In this document: piece after piece, positions 19,895 to 28,398 of the stretch | Layout of the letters: every line of letters begins with the position of its first letter | Position numbering within the stretch: the first letter of the stretch is position 1 | Assembly: GCA_947503115.1 (NCBI GenBank) | Contig: CANNCS010000002.1 | Coordinates: forward strand, 52,287 to 116,286 | DNA: 64,000 nucleotides | From: an uncultured Marivita sp. | Lineage (GTDB): Bacteria; Pseudomonadota; Alphaproteobacteria; Rhodobacterales; Rhodobacteraceae | Direction: 5' to 3' | Notes under the pieces: generated by a model | The model's input: the letters and a program-made list of their open reading frames with translations, nothing else | What the model was told of the DNA's origin: nothing | Databases searched by the model: none | Translations under genes and position numbers: made by a program

Positions 19895-20553
19895 TTGCCG
19901 ATGAACGGAGCGTCGCTACCCCAAAGCTGTTCAATGCGGGCATCGCGTCCGCAGCCTTTGCGATACTTCTTGTAAGCGTCTTTCTGTGCCATCACGCCAT
20001 ATCGAGTCAGCACACGATTGGTGCCTTTGTAGTAGTCTTGGTGATGATCTTCTGCATCGTAGAACGCCTTTGCGTCCAGGATGGGTGTGACGATCTTGCG
20101 GCCCAATGCGGCTTGCGCGCTTGCTTTGGCCTTTTCCGCTGCGGCGCGTTCGGCAGAATTAGAGACGAATATTGCCGTAGAATAGCTTTGTCCCCGGTCG
20201 CAAAATTGGCCGCCTGCATCCGTTGGGTCGATGGACCGAAAGAACAGATCGTATAGTTGAGCGCGGTTTACAGCTCCGCTGTCGTATGAGATTTTTACCG
20301 CTTCGAAATGGCCGGTGTTTCCGCCGGTGACCTGTTTGTACGTCGGGTTCGCTACTGTTCCGCCGGTGTAACCAGACACTGCGTCTTTCACGCCGCGCAC
20401 CCGTTCGAAATCGGCCTCAACGCACCAGAAGCAGCCACCGGCGACAACAATATCCCGAGTCTCACCAGCGCTTGCGTTGGTGGACTGCAGGAACACTCCA
20501 GCAAGAATGGCCAGAGACAGGGCAATCGGGTGACTACGGCGAAATGGGCGCAT
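19891..20553 (-). CDS. msrA: Peptide-methionine (S)-S-oxide reductase MsrA, exported form
   Basis: Repairs S-methionine sulfoxide in proteins. The 220-residue product has a clear signal peptide of about 29 residues (MRPFRRSHPIALSLAILAGV core, SNASAG-like cleavage), so it probably acts in the periplasm rather than the cytosol. The catalytic GGCFWCVEADFERV has the nucleophile Cys at about residue 41 and a second Cys at 44. GYTGG, TGHFEAVKISYD and DQGQSY-like (CDRGQSYSTAIF) blocks follow. Preceded by a good AGGAGG at about 20558-20564. Stands alone, convergent with the sugar kinase. Confidence 0.93.
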   Translation of the reverse strand: MRPFRRSHPIALSLAILAGVFLQSTNASAGETRDIVVAGGCFWCVEADFERVRGVKDAVSGYTGGTVANPTYKQVTGGNTGHFEAVKISYDSGAVNRAQLYDLFFRSIDPTDAGGQFCDRGQSYSTAIFVSNSAERAAAEKAKASAQAALGRKIVTPILDAKAFYDAEDHHQDYYKGTNRVLTRYGVMAQKDAYKKYRKGCGRDARIEQLWGSDAPFIGN

Positions 20554-20711
20554 TGGAACCTCCTGAATTTGGGGTCAACCTGCGTTATAAACGGACTTGA
20601 GTGCAATTTCCGTATCGGGATCTCACTTGAAGGTGAAATTGAGTTACCGCTTGCGTGTGTCCAGTCACGCGATACCGTCTTTAAGAAACAGGGCTGGTGC
20701 GAGGCGGTAAA

Positions 20712-21443
20712 ATGAAGGTGGCGATGTGGTCTGGGCCGCGCAATTTGTCGACGGCGATGATGTATTCATTTGCGCAGCGGGCCGATTTTAACGTTCTGGA
20801 CGAGCCTTTTTATGGCCCGTATCTGCGCCTGACTGGACTCGATCATCCGATGCGTCAAACGATCCTGGATGACAGGGCGAACGACGCAGTTGAGGTGGAA
20901 CAGTCTCTGATCTTTCCGTCTTTGGATGGCAAAACCCACGCATATTACAAGCATATGTGCCAGCACATGATCGACGGAATTCCGCGTGGGTTCATGGCGG
21001 ACTGTGTAAACGTCTTTCTGATCCGTCATCCCGCGCGTGTGGTGGCCAGCTTTGCCAAAGGGTATCCGGATCTGACGGCCGATGACATCGGCTTTGATGC
21101 GCAGGCCGAGTTGGTCGATTATGTGCTGGGGCTAGGTCAAACACCTGTCGTGATCGACAGTGCTGACATCCGCGATGATCCCAAGGGGATGTTGCGGGCT
21201 TTATGTGAAACAATTGGGTTGGAGTTTGATCCAGCGATGTTGTCTTGGCCTGCCGGCCCAAAGCCATATGACGGTGTTTGGGCACCGCATTGGTACGCGT
21301 CGTTACATGCAACGACTGGATTCGCTGGTCCCGAAGGGCCATTGCCTGAATTGAAAGGCCATTTGGCCGAATTGGTTGAACAGACGATGCCCGCTTATCG
21401 CGCTTTGGAAGCACAAAAAATTTCGCAGAAAGTGAAACTCTGA
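20712..21443 (+). CDS. Sulfotransferase-like family protein
   Basis: 243 residues from the ATG at 20712. The N-terminal KVAMWSGPRNLSTAMMYSFA resembles the 5'-phosphosulfate loop of PAPS-dependent sulfotransferases, and FLIRHPARVVASFAKGYPDL resembles the 3'-phosphate-binding motif. This subfamily is common in Proteobacteria and is usually annotated only as sulfotransferase-like; substrate and even activity are unknown. The preceding gap 20554-20711 (158 bases) shows no convincing promoter or RNA. An exported protein gene follows after 66 bases. Confidence 0.7.
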   Translation: MKVAMWSGPRNLSTAMMYSFAQRADFNVLDEPFYGPYLRLTGLDHPMRQTILDDRANDAVEVEQSLIFPSLDGKTHAYYKHMCQHMIDGIPRGFMADCVNVFLIRHPARVVASFAKGYPDLTADDIGFDAQAELVDYVLGLGQTPVVIDSADIRDDPKGMLRALCETIGLEFDPAMLSWPAGPKPYDGVWAPHWYASLHATTGFAGPEGPLPELKGHLAELVEQTMPAYRALEAQKISQKVKL

Positions 21444-21509
21444 ACGGTCGGTGTCCGTGGCTTTTGGTGTTCGCGGGGTTCAGTGCCCGCACCAAACAGG
21501 AGATTGACG

Positions 21510-21923
21510 ATGAAATATGTACTTTCGACCACGATTTTCGCTCTGTCCACATCCGCGTTGATGGCAGCTGGCCATTCGATGGCGCCCTCGGTTGAGGCTA
21601 TGGATCAGGATGTGTCTGCTGGAACAGTGACTGCGTCCAGTGTTGTTGCCCCGGCCAATGGCTGGCTGGTTGTGCACCGCACGGATGCCGAGATGAAGCC
21701 GGGCCCTGTTGTGGGCTATGCCGCTCTTAAAGAGGGAGAGAACATGGATGTTGCCGCGATACTTCAGGAAGAGGTCGCGTCGGGTGACATGCTTATGCTG
21801 ATGGTTCACGGCGAAGATGGTGGAACGTCCACGGGCGTATTCGAATACACCTTGGGTGCTAAGGAGGACGGCCCGATCCGAGTGGACGATAAGCTGGTAA
21901 TGACGGTCGTTACCGCCAATTGA
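21510..21923 (+). CDS. Exported DUF7282-type protein
   Basis: 137 residues from the ATG at 21510, behind AGGAG. A signal peptide covers about residues 1-20 (MKYVLSTTIFALSTSALMAA, cleavage near AAG). The mature part (VVAPANGWLVVHRTDAEMKPG, then VVGYAALKEGENMDV and GDMLMLMVHGEDG) looks like the DUF7282 family of small all-beta exported proteins, sometimes found with copper or cell-surface proteins; the function is unknown. A strong bidirectional terminator follows and separates it from convergent argG. Confidence 0.7.
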   Translation: MKYVLSTTIFALSTSALMAAGHSMAPSVEAMDQDVSAGTVTASSVVAPANGWLVVHRTDAEMKPGPVVGYAALKEGENMDVAAILQEEVASGDMLMLMVHGEDGGTSTGVFEYTLGAKEDGPIRVDDKLVMTVVTAN

Positions 21924-21929
21924 GAAACG

Positions 21930-21958
21930 AAAAGGCCCGCCGAAATGGCGGGCCTTTT
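21930..21958. terminator. Bidirectional Rho-independent terminator
   Basis: Perfect 12-bp stem AAAAGGCCCGCC / GGCGGGCCTTTT with a GAAAT loop, flanked by A and T runs on both strands, between the DUF7282-type gene and argG. Confidence 0.9.
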
Positions 21959-21977
21959 GGCTAGAATAGAGACTGTA

Positions 21978-23201
21978 TTACTTCAAACGGCGGTTGCGCG
22001 CCGCCAGCAATTTCAAACGCAGCGCGTTAAGCTGGATGAAGCCTTGTGCGTCTTTCTGGTCGTAGGCGCCTGCGTCTTCTTCGAAAGTCACATGGGCCTC
22101 GGAATACAGCGAGTGATCCGACCAGCGGGCAACCGTGTTGCACGATCCTTTGTAGAGTTTCACGCGAACGGTGCCGGTGACGTGCTCTTGGCTCTTGTCG
22201 ATCAGGGCTTGCAGCATCTCACGTTCGGGCGAGAACCAGAAGCCGTTATAGATCAGTTCCGCATAGCGCGGCATGACCGAATCCTTGAGATGGCCTGCGC
22301 CGCTGTCCAGCGTGATTTGTTCGATACCGCGATGCGCTTCGAGCAGGACAGTGCCGCCGGGCGTTTCGTAGATGCCGCGCGATTTCATACCGACAAATCG
22401 GTTTTCCACGAGGTCCAGACGACCGACGCCGTGCTTGCCGCCCAGCTCGTTCAGTTTGGTCAAAATCGTGGCTGGCGACATAGCTTCGCCGTTGATGGCA
22501 ACCGCATCGCCCTTTTCGAAGGTGATCTCGACCATTTCGGGAGTGTCTGGCGCGTCTTCGGGATGAACGGTGCGCTGATAGACGTAATCCGGTGCTTCCT
22601 GCGCCGGGTCTTCGAGAACTTTACCCTCGGATGAGGTGTGCAGCAGGTTCGCATCCACAGAGAACGGCGCTTCACCGCGTTTGTCTTTGGCGATCGGGAT
22701 TTGGTTCTTTTCGGCAAAATCCAGCAGTTTGGTGCGCGAGGACAAATCCCATTCGCGCCAAGGCGCAATCACCTTGATGTCGGGGTTAAGCGCATAGGCG
22801 GCCAGTTCGAAACGTACCTGATCGTTGCCTTTGCCGGTTGCACCGTGGGACACGGCATCGGCGCCTGTTCCTGCAGCGATTTCGACAAGACGCTTGGAGA
22901 TCAGCGGACGGGCGATGGAGGTGCCTAACAGGTAAAGGCCTTCATACAGCGCATTGGCGCGGAACATCGGGAAGACGAAATCGCGAACGAATTCTTCGCG
23001 CACGTCTTCAATGTAGATGTTCTCGGGCTTGATCCCCAGCATGACCGCCTTTTCGCGGGCTGGTTCCAGTTCTTCGCCCTGGCCAAGGTCAGCGGTGAAG
23101 GTCACAACTTCGCAACCATACTCCGTTTGCAGCCATTTCAGAATGATCGAGGTATCGAGGCCACCAGAATAGGCCAGCACAACTTTTTTGGGCGCAGACA
23201 T
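21978..23201 (-). CDS. argG: Argininosuccinate synthase
   Basis: Condenses citrulline and aspartate with ATP in arginine synthesis. I take the ATG at 23201 ([20 protein letters not shown], 407 residues, normal) behind AAAGGA; the frame continues upstream without family sequence. The PP-loop AYSGGLDTS is near residues 10-18, then [24 protein letters not shown] and [11 protein letters not shown]. It ends near the shared terminator at 21930-21958 and diverges from a membrane protein gene across about 93 bases. Confidence 0.96.
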   Translation of the reverse strand: MSAPKKVVLAYSGGLDTSIILKWLQTEYGCEVVTFTADLGQGEELEPAREKAVMLGIKPENIYIEDVREEFVRDFVFPMFRANALYEGLYLLGTSIARPLISKRLVEIAAGTGADAVSHGATGKGNDQVRFELAAYALNPDIKVIAPWREWDLSSRTKLLDFAEKNQIPIAKDKRGEAPFSVDANLLHTSSEGKVLEDPAQEAPDYVYQRTVHPEDAPDTPEMVEITFEKGDAVAINGEAMSPATILTKLNELGGKHGVGRLDLVENRFVGMKSRGIYETPGGTVLLEAHRGIEQITLDSGAGHLKDSVMPRYAELIYNGFWFSPEREMLQALIDKSQEHVTGTVRVKLYKGSCNTVARWSDHSLYSEAHVTFEEDAGAYDQKDAQGFIQLNALRLKLLAARNRRLK

Positions 23202-23294
23202 GGGTTTTCCTTTAACGGGTTTGCCGGGGCGATTACTTGTTTTTACGCGCAGGGGCAAGAAGTGGCCTGAGAACAGGGCAGAGGAGACTGGACA

Positions 23295-24056
23295 GTGGGT
23301 GCGATAACAGGTTGGCAGATTTTCAAACATTCCTTCAATTTGGTGATGACCAATCTGGAACAAGCCTTCCGTTTGTCGCTGGTTCTGTATCTCATTCAAA
23401 GCGCTTACACGCTGTACAGTTTTTTCAACCCGCCGCAGATGATGGATTTTGAAGGAACGCAGGTTCCCGTTATGTCGCCCGAAACGATCTTTCCGACGAT
23501 TGTGCTGGGTATTCTTGCGGTAATTGCCAGCCTGTGGATTGCTGTTGCGTGGCACCGATTTGCGCTGACAGGAGAAAGTACTTCTGGCTGGGTGCCGCAG
23601 TTTCACGGATCCGCCGTCATGGGGTATTTGGGGCGGTCTATCCTGATTGGTGTGCTTGTGGTTCTTGGGGTGATGGTTCTGTCGATTCCTATTGGAATCA
23701 TCTCAATCGGATTGCCCCCACTAGCGGGGATCATGTCTCTGCTTCTGATTGGTTTGGCGGCCTACTTGTTTTTCCGTCTCGGTATCATGCTGCCCGCGGC
23801 TGCATTGGGTGAAAAACTGACGCTTGGTGATACATGGGATGTTACCAAGGGGCGCAGCAGCACTATTTTGGTGCTTGCGTTGATCGTTGTCGGAGCGAGT
23901 ATCATCATCCAGTTGCCGTCATGGTTTAACGACAACCCGTCGTCGATCATCAACGTGGTTTATTCACTTGTCGTCAATTGGTTCGCGACGATCATCGGGA
24001 TTTCGGTTCTGACCACGCTTTATGGGCATTTCGTTGAGAACCGCCCCATTGACTGA
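23295..24056 (+). CDS. Conserved membrane protein of unknown function
   Basis: 253 residues from a GTG at 23295 preceded by GAGGAG. I do not recognise a functional family. About five or six hydrophobic segments are visible: near residues 30-48 ([15 protein letters not shown]), 70-92 ([18 protein letters not shown]), 112-135, 138-165, 195-215 ([18 protein letters not shown]) and 222-245. A soluble, charged stretch carries [18 protein letters not shown] before the last two helices, a pattern seen in several DUF-type multi-pass proteins. Upstream argG diverges; ilvA follows after 38 bases and could be cotranscribed. Confidence 0.75.
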   Translation: MGAITGWQIFKHSFNLVMTNLEQAFRLSLVLYLIQSAYTLYSFFNPPQMMDFEGTQVPVMSPETIFPTIVLGILAVIASLWIAVAWHRFALTGESTSGWVPQFHGSAVMGYLGRSILIGVLVVLGVMVLSIPIGIISIGLPPLAGIMSLLLIGLAAYLFFRLGIMLPAAALGEKLTLGDTWDVTKGRSSTILVLALIVVGASIIIQLPSWFNDNPSSIINVVYSLVVNWFATIIGISVLTTLYGHFVENRPID

Positions 24057-24094
24057 CTGCTTGCGACCGTGCGCTATTGTCCTGAGGGAGATGT

Positions 24095-25321
24095 ATGACT
24101 GACTTTGCCCAATCCGCGCGTGATGCGACACAAGCCATGCGCGAGGTGTTTCCACTGACACCGTTGTTGCGCAACGCGCATTTATCCGAGCAGTACGACG
24201 CGGACATCTATTTAAAGCGCGAAGACCTGTCGCCAGTGCGCAGTTACAAATTGCGCGGTGCATTCAATGCGATGCGCAAGCGGCCCGAAGCAGAGCTGTT
24301 TGTTTGCGCAAGTGCAGGAAACCACGCGCAGGGCGTGGCTTATATGTGCAAGCATTTCGGTAAGACCGGCGTGATCTTCATGCCAGTGACGACGCCGCAG
24401 CAGAAAATCCAGAAAACCGCAATGTTCGGTGGCGACAGTATCGAGATCCGTCTGACTGGCGACTATTTTGACGATACGTTGGCCGCAGCGCAGGCATTTT
24501 GTGCCGAAGCTGGCGGACATTTTCTGTCGCCGTTCGACGATGAAGATGTGATCGAAGGCCAAGCCAGTGTGGCCGTTGAAGTGGTTGAGCAGCTCGGCCG
24601 GATGCCGGATCACATCGTTCTGCCGGTTGGCGGCGGCGGTTTGTCGGCTGGGATGCTCAGTTATCTGGGCACGGATTGCCAATACACCTTTGTTGAGCCT
24701 GCGGGTGGCGCGTGTTTGCGAGCTGCACTTGAGGCGGGCAAACCGGTGCGGCTTGATTATGTCAACACTTTTGCCGATGGCGCAGCGGTTGGGCAGATTG
24801 GGCAAAAGACCTTTGCGCGGCTCAACGGAATCGGGTTGGCGAATACGCTTACGATCAAAGAAGATCGGCTTTGCACAACGATCCTTGAGATGCTGAATGT
24901 CGAAGGGATTGTTCTAGAGCCAGCAGGCGCGCTTTCGGTCGATGCATTGCAGGACCTGGGCCAATCGATCAAAGGGCGAACGGTGGTTTGTGTCACCACG
25001 GGGGGCAATTTCGATTTCGAACGCCTGCCCGAAGTCAAGGAGCGGGCGCAGAAATACCTTGGACTGAAGAAGTACTTCATTCTGCGGCTGCCGCAGCGAC
25101 CAGGGGCGCTCAAGGATTTCTTGAACTTCCTTGGGCCCGAAGATGACATTGCCCGGTTTGAGTACCTCAAGAAGTCGGCGCGCAATTATGGGTCAGTTCT
25201 CATCGGGATCGAAACGCGGAATGCCGCGAACTTTGGTAAACTGTTTGCACAGCTTGATGCGGCCGGATTTACCTATCAAGACATCACTGACGACGATCTG
25301 CTGTCGCAATTCGTGATCTGA
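24095..25321 (+). CDS. ilvA: Threonine ammonia-lyase (threonine dehydratase)
   Basis: PLP enzyme converting threonine to 2-oxobutanoate, the first committed step to isoleucine. In the 408-residue protein the PLP lysine is in SPVRSYKLRGAFNAM near residue 53. CASAGNHAQGVAY binds the cofactor phosphate, and LPVGGGGLSAGM is the glycine-rich loop. The last about 80 residues (FILRLPQRPGALKDFLNF onwards) form one ACT-like regulatory domain, the shorter single-domain type. AGGGAG sits 5 bases before the ATG. The stop shares a base with the following SDR gene (TGATG). Confidence 0.93.
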   Translation: MTDFAQSARDATQAMREVFPLTPLLRNAHLSEQYDADIYLKREDLSPVRSYKLRGAFNAMRKRPEAELFVCASAGNHAQGVAYMCKHFGKTGVIFMPVTTPQQKIQKTAMFGGDSIEIRLTGDYFDDTLAAAQAFCAEAGGHFLSPFDDEDVIEGQASVAVEVVEQLGRMPDHIVLPVGGGGLSAGMLSYLGTDCQYTFVEPAGGACLRAALEAGKPVRLDYVNTFADGAAVGQIGQKTFARLNGIGLANTLTIKEDRLCTTILEMLNVEGIVLEPAGALSVDALQDLGQSIKGRTVVCVTTGGNFDFERLPEVKERAQKYLGLKKYFILRLPQRPGALKDFLNFLGPEDDIARFEYLKKSARNYGSVLIGIETRNAANFGKLFAQLDAAGFTYQDITDDDLLSQFVI

Positions 25322-26133
25322 TGCAGTTCGACGGCGCAGCGGCGATTGTCACAGGGGCAGGGCAGGGCATCGGCGCGGCTTTGGCGCGCGCCCTGGCAGC
25401 ACGCGGCGCCCGTGTTCTGGTCTCTGATCTGTCGCACGAGTTGGCAGACGGCGTTGCCAACGAGATCGGGGGCGTTCCGCATGATGGCGATCTTTGCGAC
25501 CCTACGACAATCGAAGCGATGATCGACTTAGCCAATGCGCGTTTCGGCAAGGTGGATATGCTGTTTTCCAACGCTGGTTTCGCGCTGGGCGAACCAGATG
25601 GGCCAACGTCGCGCACGGACGCACATTGGCAGAAAAGCTGGGACTTGCACGTTATCGCGCATTTGCGGGCGTCGCGATTGTTGTTGCCCCAGATGGTTGC
25701 GCGCGGGTCCGGTGTTCTGGTCAACGTCGCCTCTGCGGCTGGAGTGTTATCCCAGATCGGTGATGCGGCGTATTCCGCAACGAAACATGCTGCGGTTAGT
25801 CTGGCGCAGTCACTGGCCATAGAGCATGCGAATGACGGAGTTCAGGTGTCGGTGGTGTGTCCGCTTTATGTGGCGACACCGTTGTTGGGGTACAACGATG
25901 CAAAGGCCGAACGCCCCGATGGCGTGATCACGCCAGAAGCGGTGGCGGAGGCGACATTGCTTGGTGTTGACGAGGGCCGGTTCCTGATTTTCCCGCACCC
26001 AGAGGCGCAGACCTATTTCGCACAACGCGCTTTGGACACGAACCGTTGGATCGCTGGGATGCAGCGGCTGCGCGACAGAGTTTCAGACCAGACGGATGAA
26101 TCGGACCCGGCATCGATTCATAGGTATTTCTAG
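25321..26133 (+). CDS. Short-chain dehydrogenase/reductase (SDR family)
   Basis: NAD(P)-dependent oxidoreductase of unknown substrate, 270 residues. The classical SDR motifs are present: TGAGQGIGAALA near residues 11-22, DLCDPTTIE, the NAG motif as SNAGFALGEPD near residue 83, the active-site Ser in NVASAAGVLSQ and YSATKHA (Tyr and Lys) near residues 151-157, then VSVVCPLYVATPL. Translation is probably coupled to ilvA through TGATG. A link to branched-chain metabolism is only inferred from position. It converges on the Hpt gene with a 4-base overlap. Confidence 0.88.
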   Translation: MQFDGAAAIVTGAGQGIGAALARALAARGARVLVSDLSHELADGVANEIGGVPHDGDLCDPTTIEAMIDLANARFGKVDMLFSNAGFALGEPDGPTSRTDAHWQKSWDLHVIAHLRASRLLLPQMVARGSGVLVNVASAAGVLSQIGDAAYSATKHAAVSLAQSLAIEHANDGVQVSVVCPLYVATPLLGYNDAKAERPDGVITPEAVAEATLLGVDEGRFLIFPHPEAQTYFAQRALDTNRWIAGMQRLRDRVSDQTDESDPASIHRYF

Positions 26134-26462
26134 GCTGCAAAACGCTGCGCATATTCCGTTTCGAACAGTCTGCGCGATTGGCTGTAGAGGCTTTTGAGCT
26201 GGGGAATGTCGAGTGTGATTTTCCCTTCCGAGGCTTCCATTTCTGCAGCGCTGCAGGTGTCTGACAATTTGGAAAAGCCAAGATTTAGAGCGGACCCTTT
26301 CAGGAAGTGCATCAATTCCTGCATCGTTGTTGGATCGCTTTCGGCGAGTATTAGACGGGATAACGTATCTTCGACTTCCATCAGGAAGAGTTCAGCGACC
26401 TCTGAAAAGTCTTCAGGGCCGATTTCGTCGCGCAATTCGGCAACGCGTGTCCAATTGATCAT
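26130..26462 (-). CDS. Histidine phosphotransfer (Hpt) domain protein
   Basis: 110 residues from the ATG at 26462, chosen because GGAGGT precedes it by 5 bases. The Hpt signature is MHFLKGSALNLGF with the phospho-accepting histidine at about residue 52. Single Hpt domains relay phosphoryl groups between a hybrid histidine kinase and a receiver protein. It diverges from a receiver-PP2C gene across about 146 bases, so that protein is an obvious candidate partner; the pairing is inferred. No histidine kinase is encoded nearby. Confidence 0.85.
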   Translation of the reverse strand: MINWTRVAELRDEIGPEDFSEVAELFLMEVEDTLSRLILAESDPTTMQELMHFLKGSALNLGFSKLSDTCSAAEMEASEGKITLDIPQLKSLYSQSRRLFETEYAQRFAA

Positions 26463-26608
26463 GTGAACCTCCATCGCGTGAACTGCGTAGCAGGCAAAGA
26501 TGAAGAATCTGCAACACAAGGGCGGTGGTTCTATCCAATTCTAGCTTTCACATCTCGTTAACAAACAGAAGCTAAAGCGATGTTGGGGGCCGACGCATGG
26601 GTTGGTGA

Positions 26609-27880
26609 ATGGTTATGTTTCAGAACGCTAAATTTGCGTTCCCTGATGTGCAGAACGCTCTTCTGCGGCGTGTACTCGTGGTCGATGACAGTCGTGCGCA
26701 GCGTCGGATCCTCACCCTTATGTTGGCGCGTTGGGGGTTTGATGTGGTCGAAGCTGAAAACGCCGAACAGGGGCTTGAGCTGTGTAAAACGTTTCAGCCG
26801 GATTTCATCATTTCGGATTGGATGATGCCAGGGCTGAGTGGCCCCGAGTTTTGTGCCGCGTTCCGCGCTACCCAAAGAACGGCATACGGGTACTTTATTC
26901 TGCTGACTTCAAAGTCGGAAAAGGCGGCTGTGGCGTCGGGGCTTGAATCGGGGGCAGATGACTTTTTGACCAAACCCGTCAACGGTGATGAATTACGTGC
27001 TCGTATCAACGCAGGCGCCCGCATCCTGTCGATGGAACAAGAGCTAAGGTCCAAGAACGCGGTGATCGCTGATACTTTGGCCGAACTGCAGACTGTTCAT
27101 GCATCCATCGACAAGGATTTACAGCAAGCGCGTGTCTTGCAGCAATCGCTGATGCCCGTTCGATCCGCTGTGTACGGGAATAGCCGGGTCAGTGTTCTAT
27201 TGCGGTCTTGTGGTCATGTCGGGGGTGACCTGGCGGGCATGTTCTCCGTCAAAACCGGCGATTTAGGCTTATTTAGTCTCGATGTATCGGGCCATGGCAT
27301 AACGTCAGCGATGATGACTGCCCGTGTTGCCGGTTACCTGAGTTCGGAGTTTCCCGAAGAAAACCTGGCGCTTGCGAACGATGGTGATGCGCAGGTTTTT
27401 TTGCCACCGGCGCACATGGCGGCGCGGCTGAATGCGCGGGTTGTCGGCCAGGAAGGCGTAACTGAATACCTGACAATGGCCTACGTTCATGTTGCGCCGG
27501 AAACCGGTGTGGCCCGGTTTGTACAGGCAGGGCATCCACCGCCCCTTTTGCTACGCAGGGGCGGTGGGGCTGAATTCCTTGGCTCGGGCGGGTTGCCCAT
27601 TGGGTTAATCAAAGATGCCCCTTTCGAGGATCACACGGTGCAACTTGAACCGGGGGATCGGCTGTTGCTTTACACCGACGGATTTACCGAGGCTGTGCTC
27701 CCGAATGGATCAATGCTGGACAATGACGGGTTGCTCGATTTGGTGGAGCGCGTTCCTGAGAGTCTTTCGGGCCCGGACTTTCTGGATGAGCTCTATAACG
27801 CCCTGCGGGACAGGATTGGGCCGGAGGCCGAGTTTGATGACGATATTTCAGCGGCGTTGCTGGAATACGGTCAGGTGTGA
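26609..27880 (+). CDS. Response regulator with PP2C/RsbU-type serine phosphatase domain (RbaY-like)
   Basis: 423 residues. A receiver domain is at about residues 20-140 (VVDDSRAQ with Asp26/27, SDWMMPG with phospho-acceptor Asp70, FLTKP with Lys122). A helical linker follows (about 140-185). The SpoIIE/PP2C phosphatase has VGGDLAGMF (206-208), SLDVSGHGITSAMM (225-230) and a final FDDDIS. Such proteins dephosphorylate an anti-sigma-factor antagonist in partner-switch pathways; RbaY of Rhodobacter capsulatus, tied to gene-transfer-agent control, has this layout. ATGs at 26609 and 26615 are both possible. The 3' end overlaps the convergent NUDIX gene by 33 bases. Confidence 0.88.
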   Translation: MVMFQNAKFAFPDVQNALLRRVLVVDDSRAQRRILTLMLARWGFDVVEAENAEQGLELCKTFQPDFIISDWMMPGLSGPEFCAAFRATQRTAYGYFILLTSKSEKAAVASGLESGADDFLTKPVNGDELRARINAGARILSMEQELRSKNAVIADTLAELQTVHASIDKDLQQARVLQQSLMPVRSAVYGNSRVSVLLRSCGHVGGDLAGMFSVKTGDLGLFSLDVSGHGITSAMMTARVAGYLSSEFPEENLALANDGDAQVFLPPAHMAARLNARVVGQEGVTEYLTMAYVHVAPETGVARFVQAGHPPPLLLRRGGGAEFLGSGGLPIGLIKDAPFEDHTVQLEPGDRLLLYTDGFTEAVLPNGSMLDNDGLLDLVERVPESLSGPDFLDELYNALRDRIGPEAEFDDDISAALLEYGQV

Positions 27881-28312
27881 GGCAAAGCGCGCGACGAAAT
27901 CACGGTCTCCTGAATTTGATAGATTGGCGAGAGCCTCATCAAAACTCATCCAAAGAGCGGTGTGGCCCGGTTCGAGCGGATCGCCGTAGGGCATAACAGG
28001 TGCTGCCATATAGATAAGGCAGATTTTCTCAGCCCAGAGGTCGTATTCCGGCATGTAGGTGAAACGGCGATACGCCCCCAATCGCTTGGAACGGGCGATG
28101 CGCCAGCCGGTTTCTTCATAAACCTCGCGAATCAATGCTTGCACGGGCGATTCACCGGGGTCGATGCCGCCTCCTGGTAATTGAATTTCGGGTTCGGGGG
28201 CATCCTGGTGTGTCAGCAGCAGACCAGAGCCAGCTGGCAGGATTGCATAAGCCCCGGTGCGAATCTTGTAGGATCGCCCTGATTCCGGTGCGTCACCAAA
28301 CCTGCGCATCAT
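27848..28312 (-). CDS. NUDIX hydrolase
   Basis: 154 residues from the ATG at 28312 (MMRRFGDAPESG), supported by AAGGGG six bases upstream; the ORF could extend further but without family sequence. The Nudix box is PGGGIDPGESPVQALIREVY followed by EETGW, complete for metal binding. Substrate not predictable; such single-domain members hydrolyse diverse nucleoside diphosphate derivatives. It diverges from hslO, whose RpoH promoter lies just upstream of its start. Confidence 0.85.
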   Translation of the reverse strand: MMRRFGDAPESGRSYKIRTGAYAILPAGSGLLLTHQDAPEPEIQLPGGGIDPGESPVQALIREVYEETGWRIARSKRLGAYRRFTYMPEYDLWAEKICLIYMAAPVMPYGDPLEPGHTALWMSFDEALANLSNSGDRDFVARFASHLTVFQQRR

Positions 28313-28330
28313 GTCATTCCCCTTCTGCCC

Positions 28331-28358
28331 CTTGGACCTGCCGGATCGTCGCTTATAT
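28331..28358 (+). promoter_or_regulatory. Predicted RpoH (sigma-32) heat-shock promoter of hslO
   Basis: CTTG (28331-28334), a 17-base spacer, then CTTATAT (28352-28358). This matches the alphaproteobacterial RpoH pattern CTTG-N17/18-CYTATNT at every defined base, 41 bases before the hslO ATG. Confidence 0.75.
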
Positions 28359-28398
28359 AGTCCCGAACATGCCGGAGGGCGGCAAGCAAGGAAATTCC

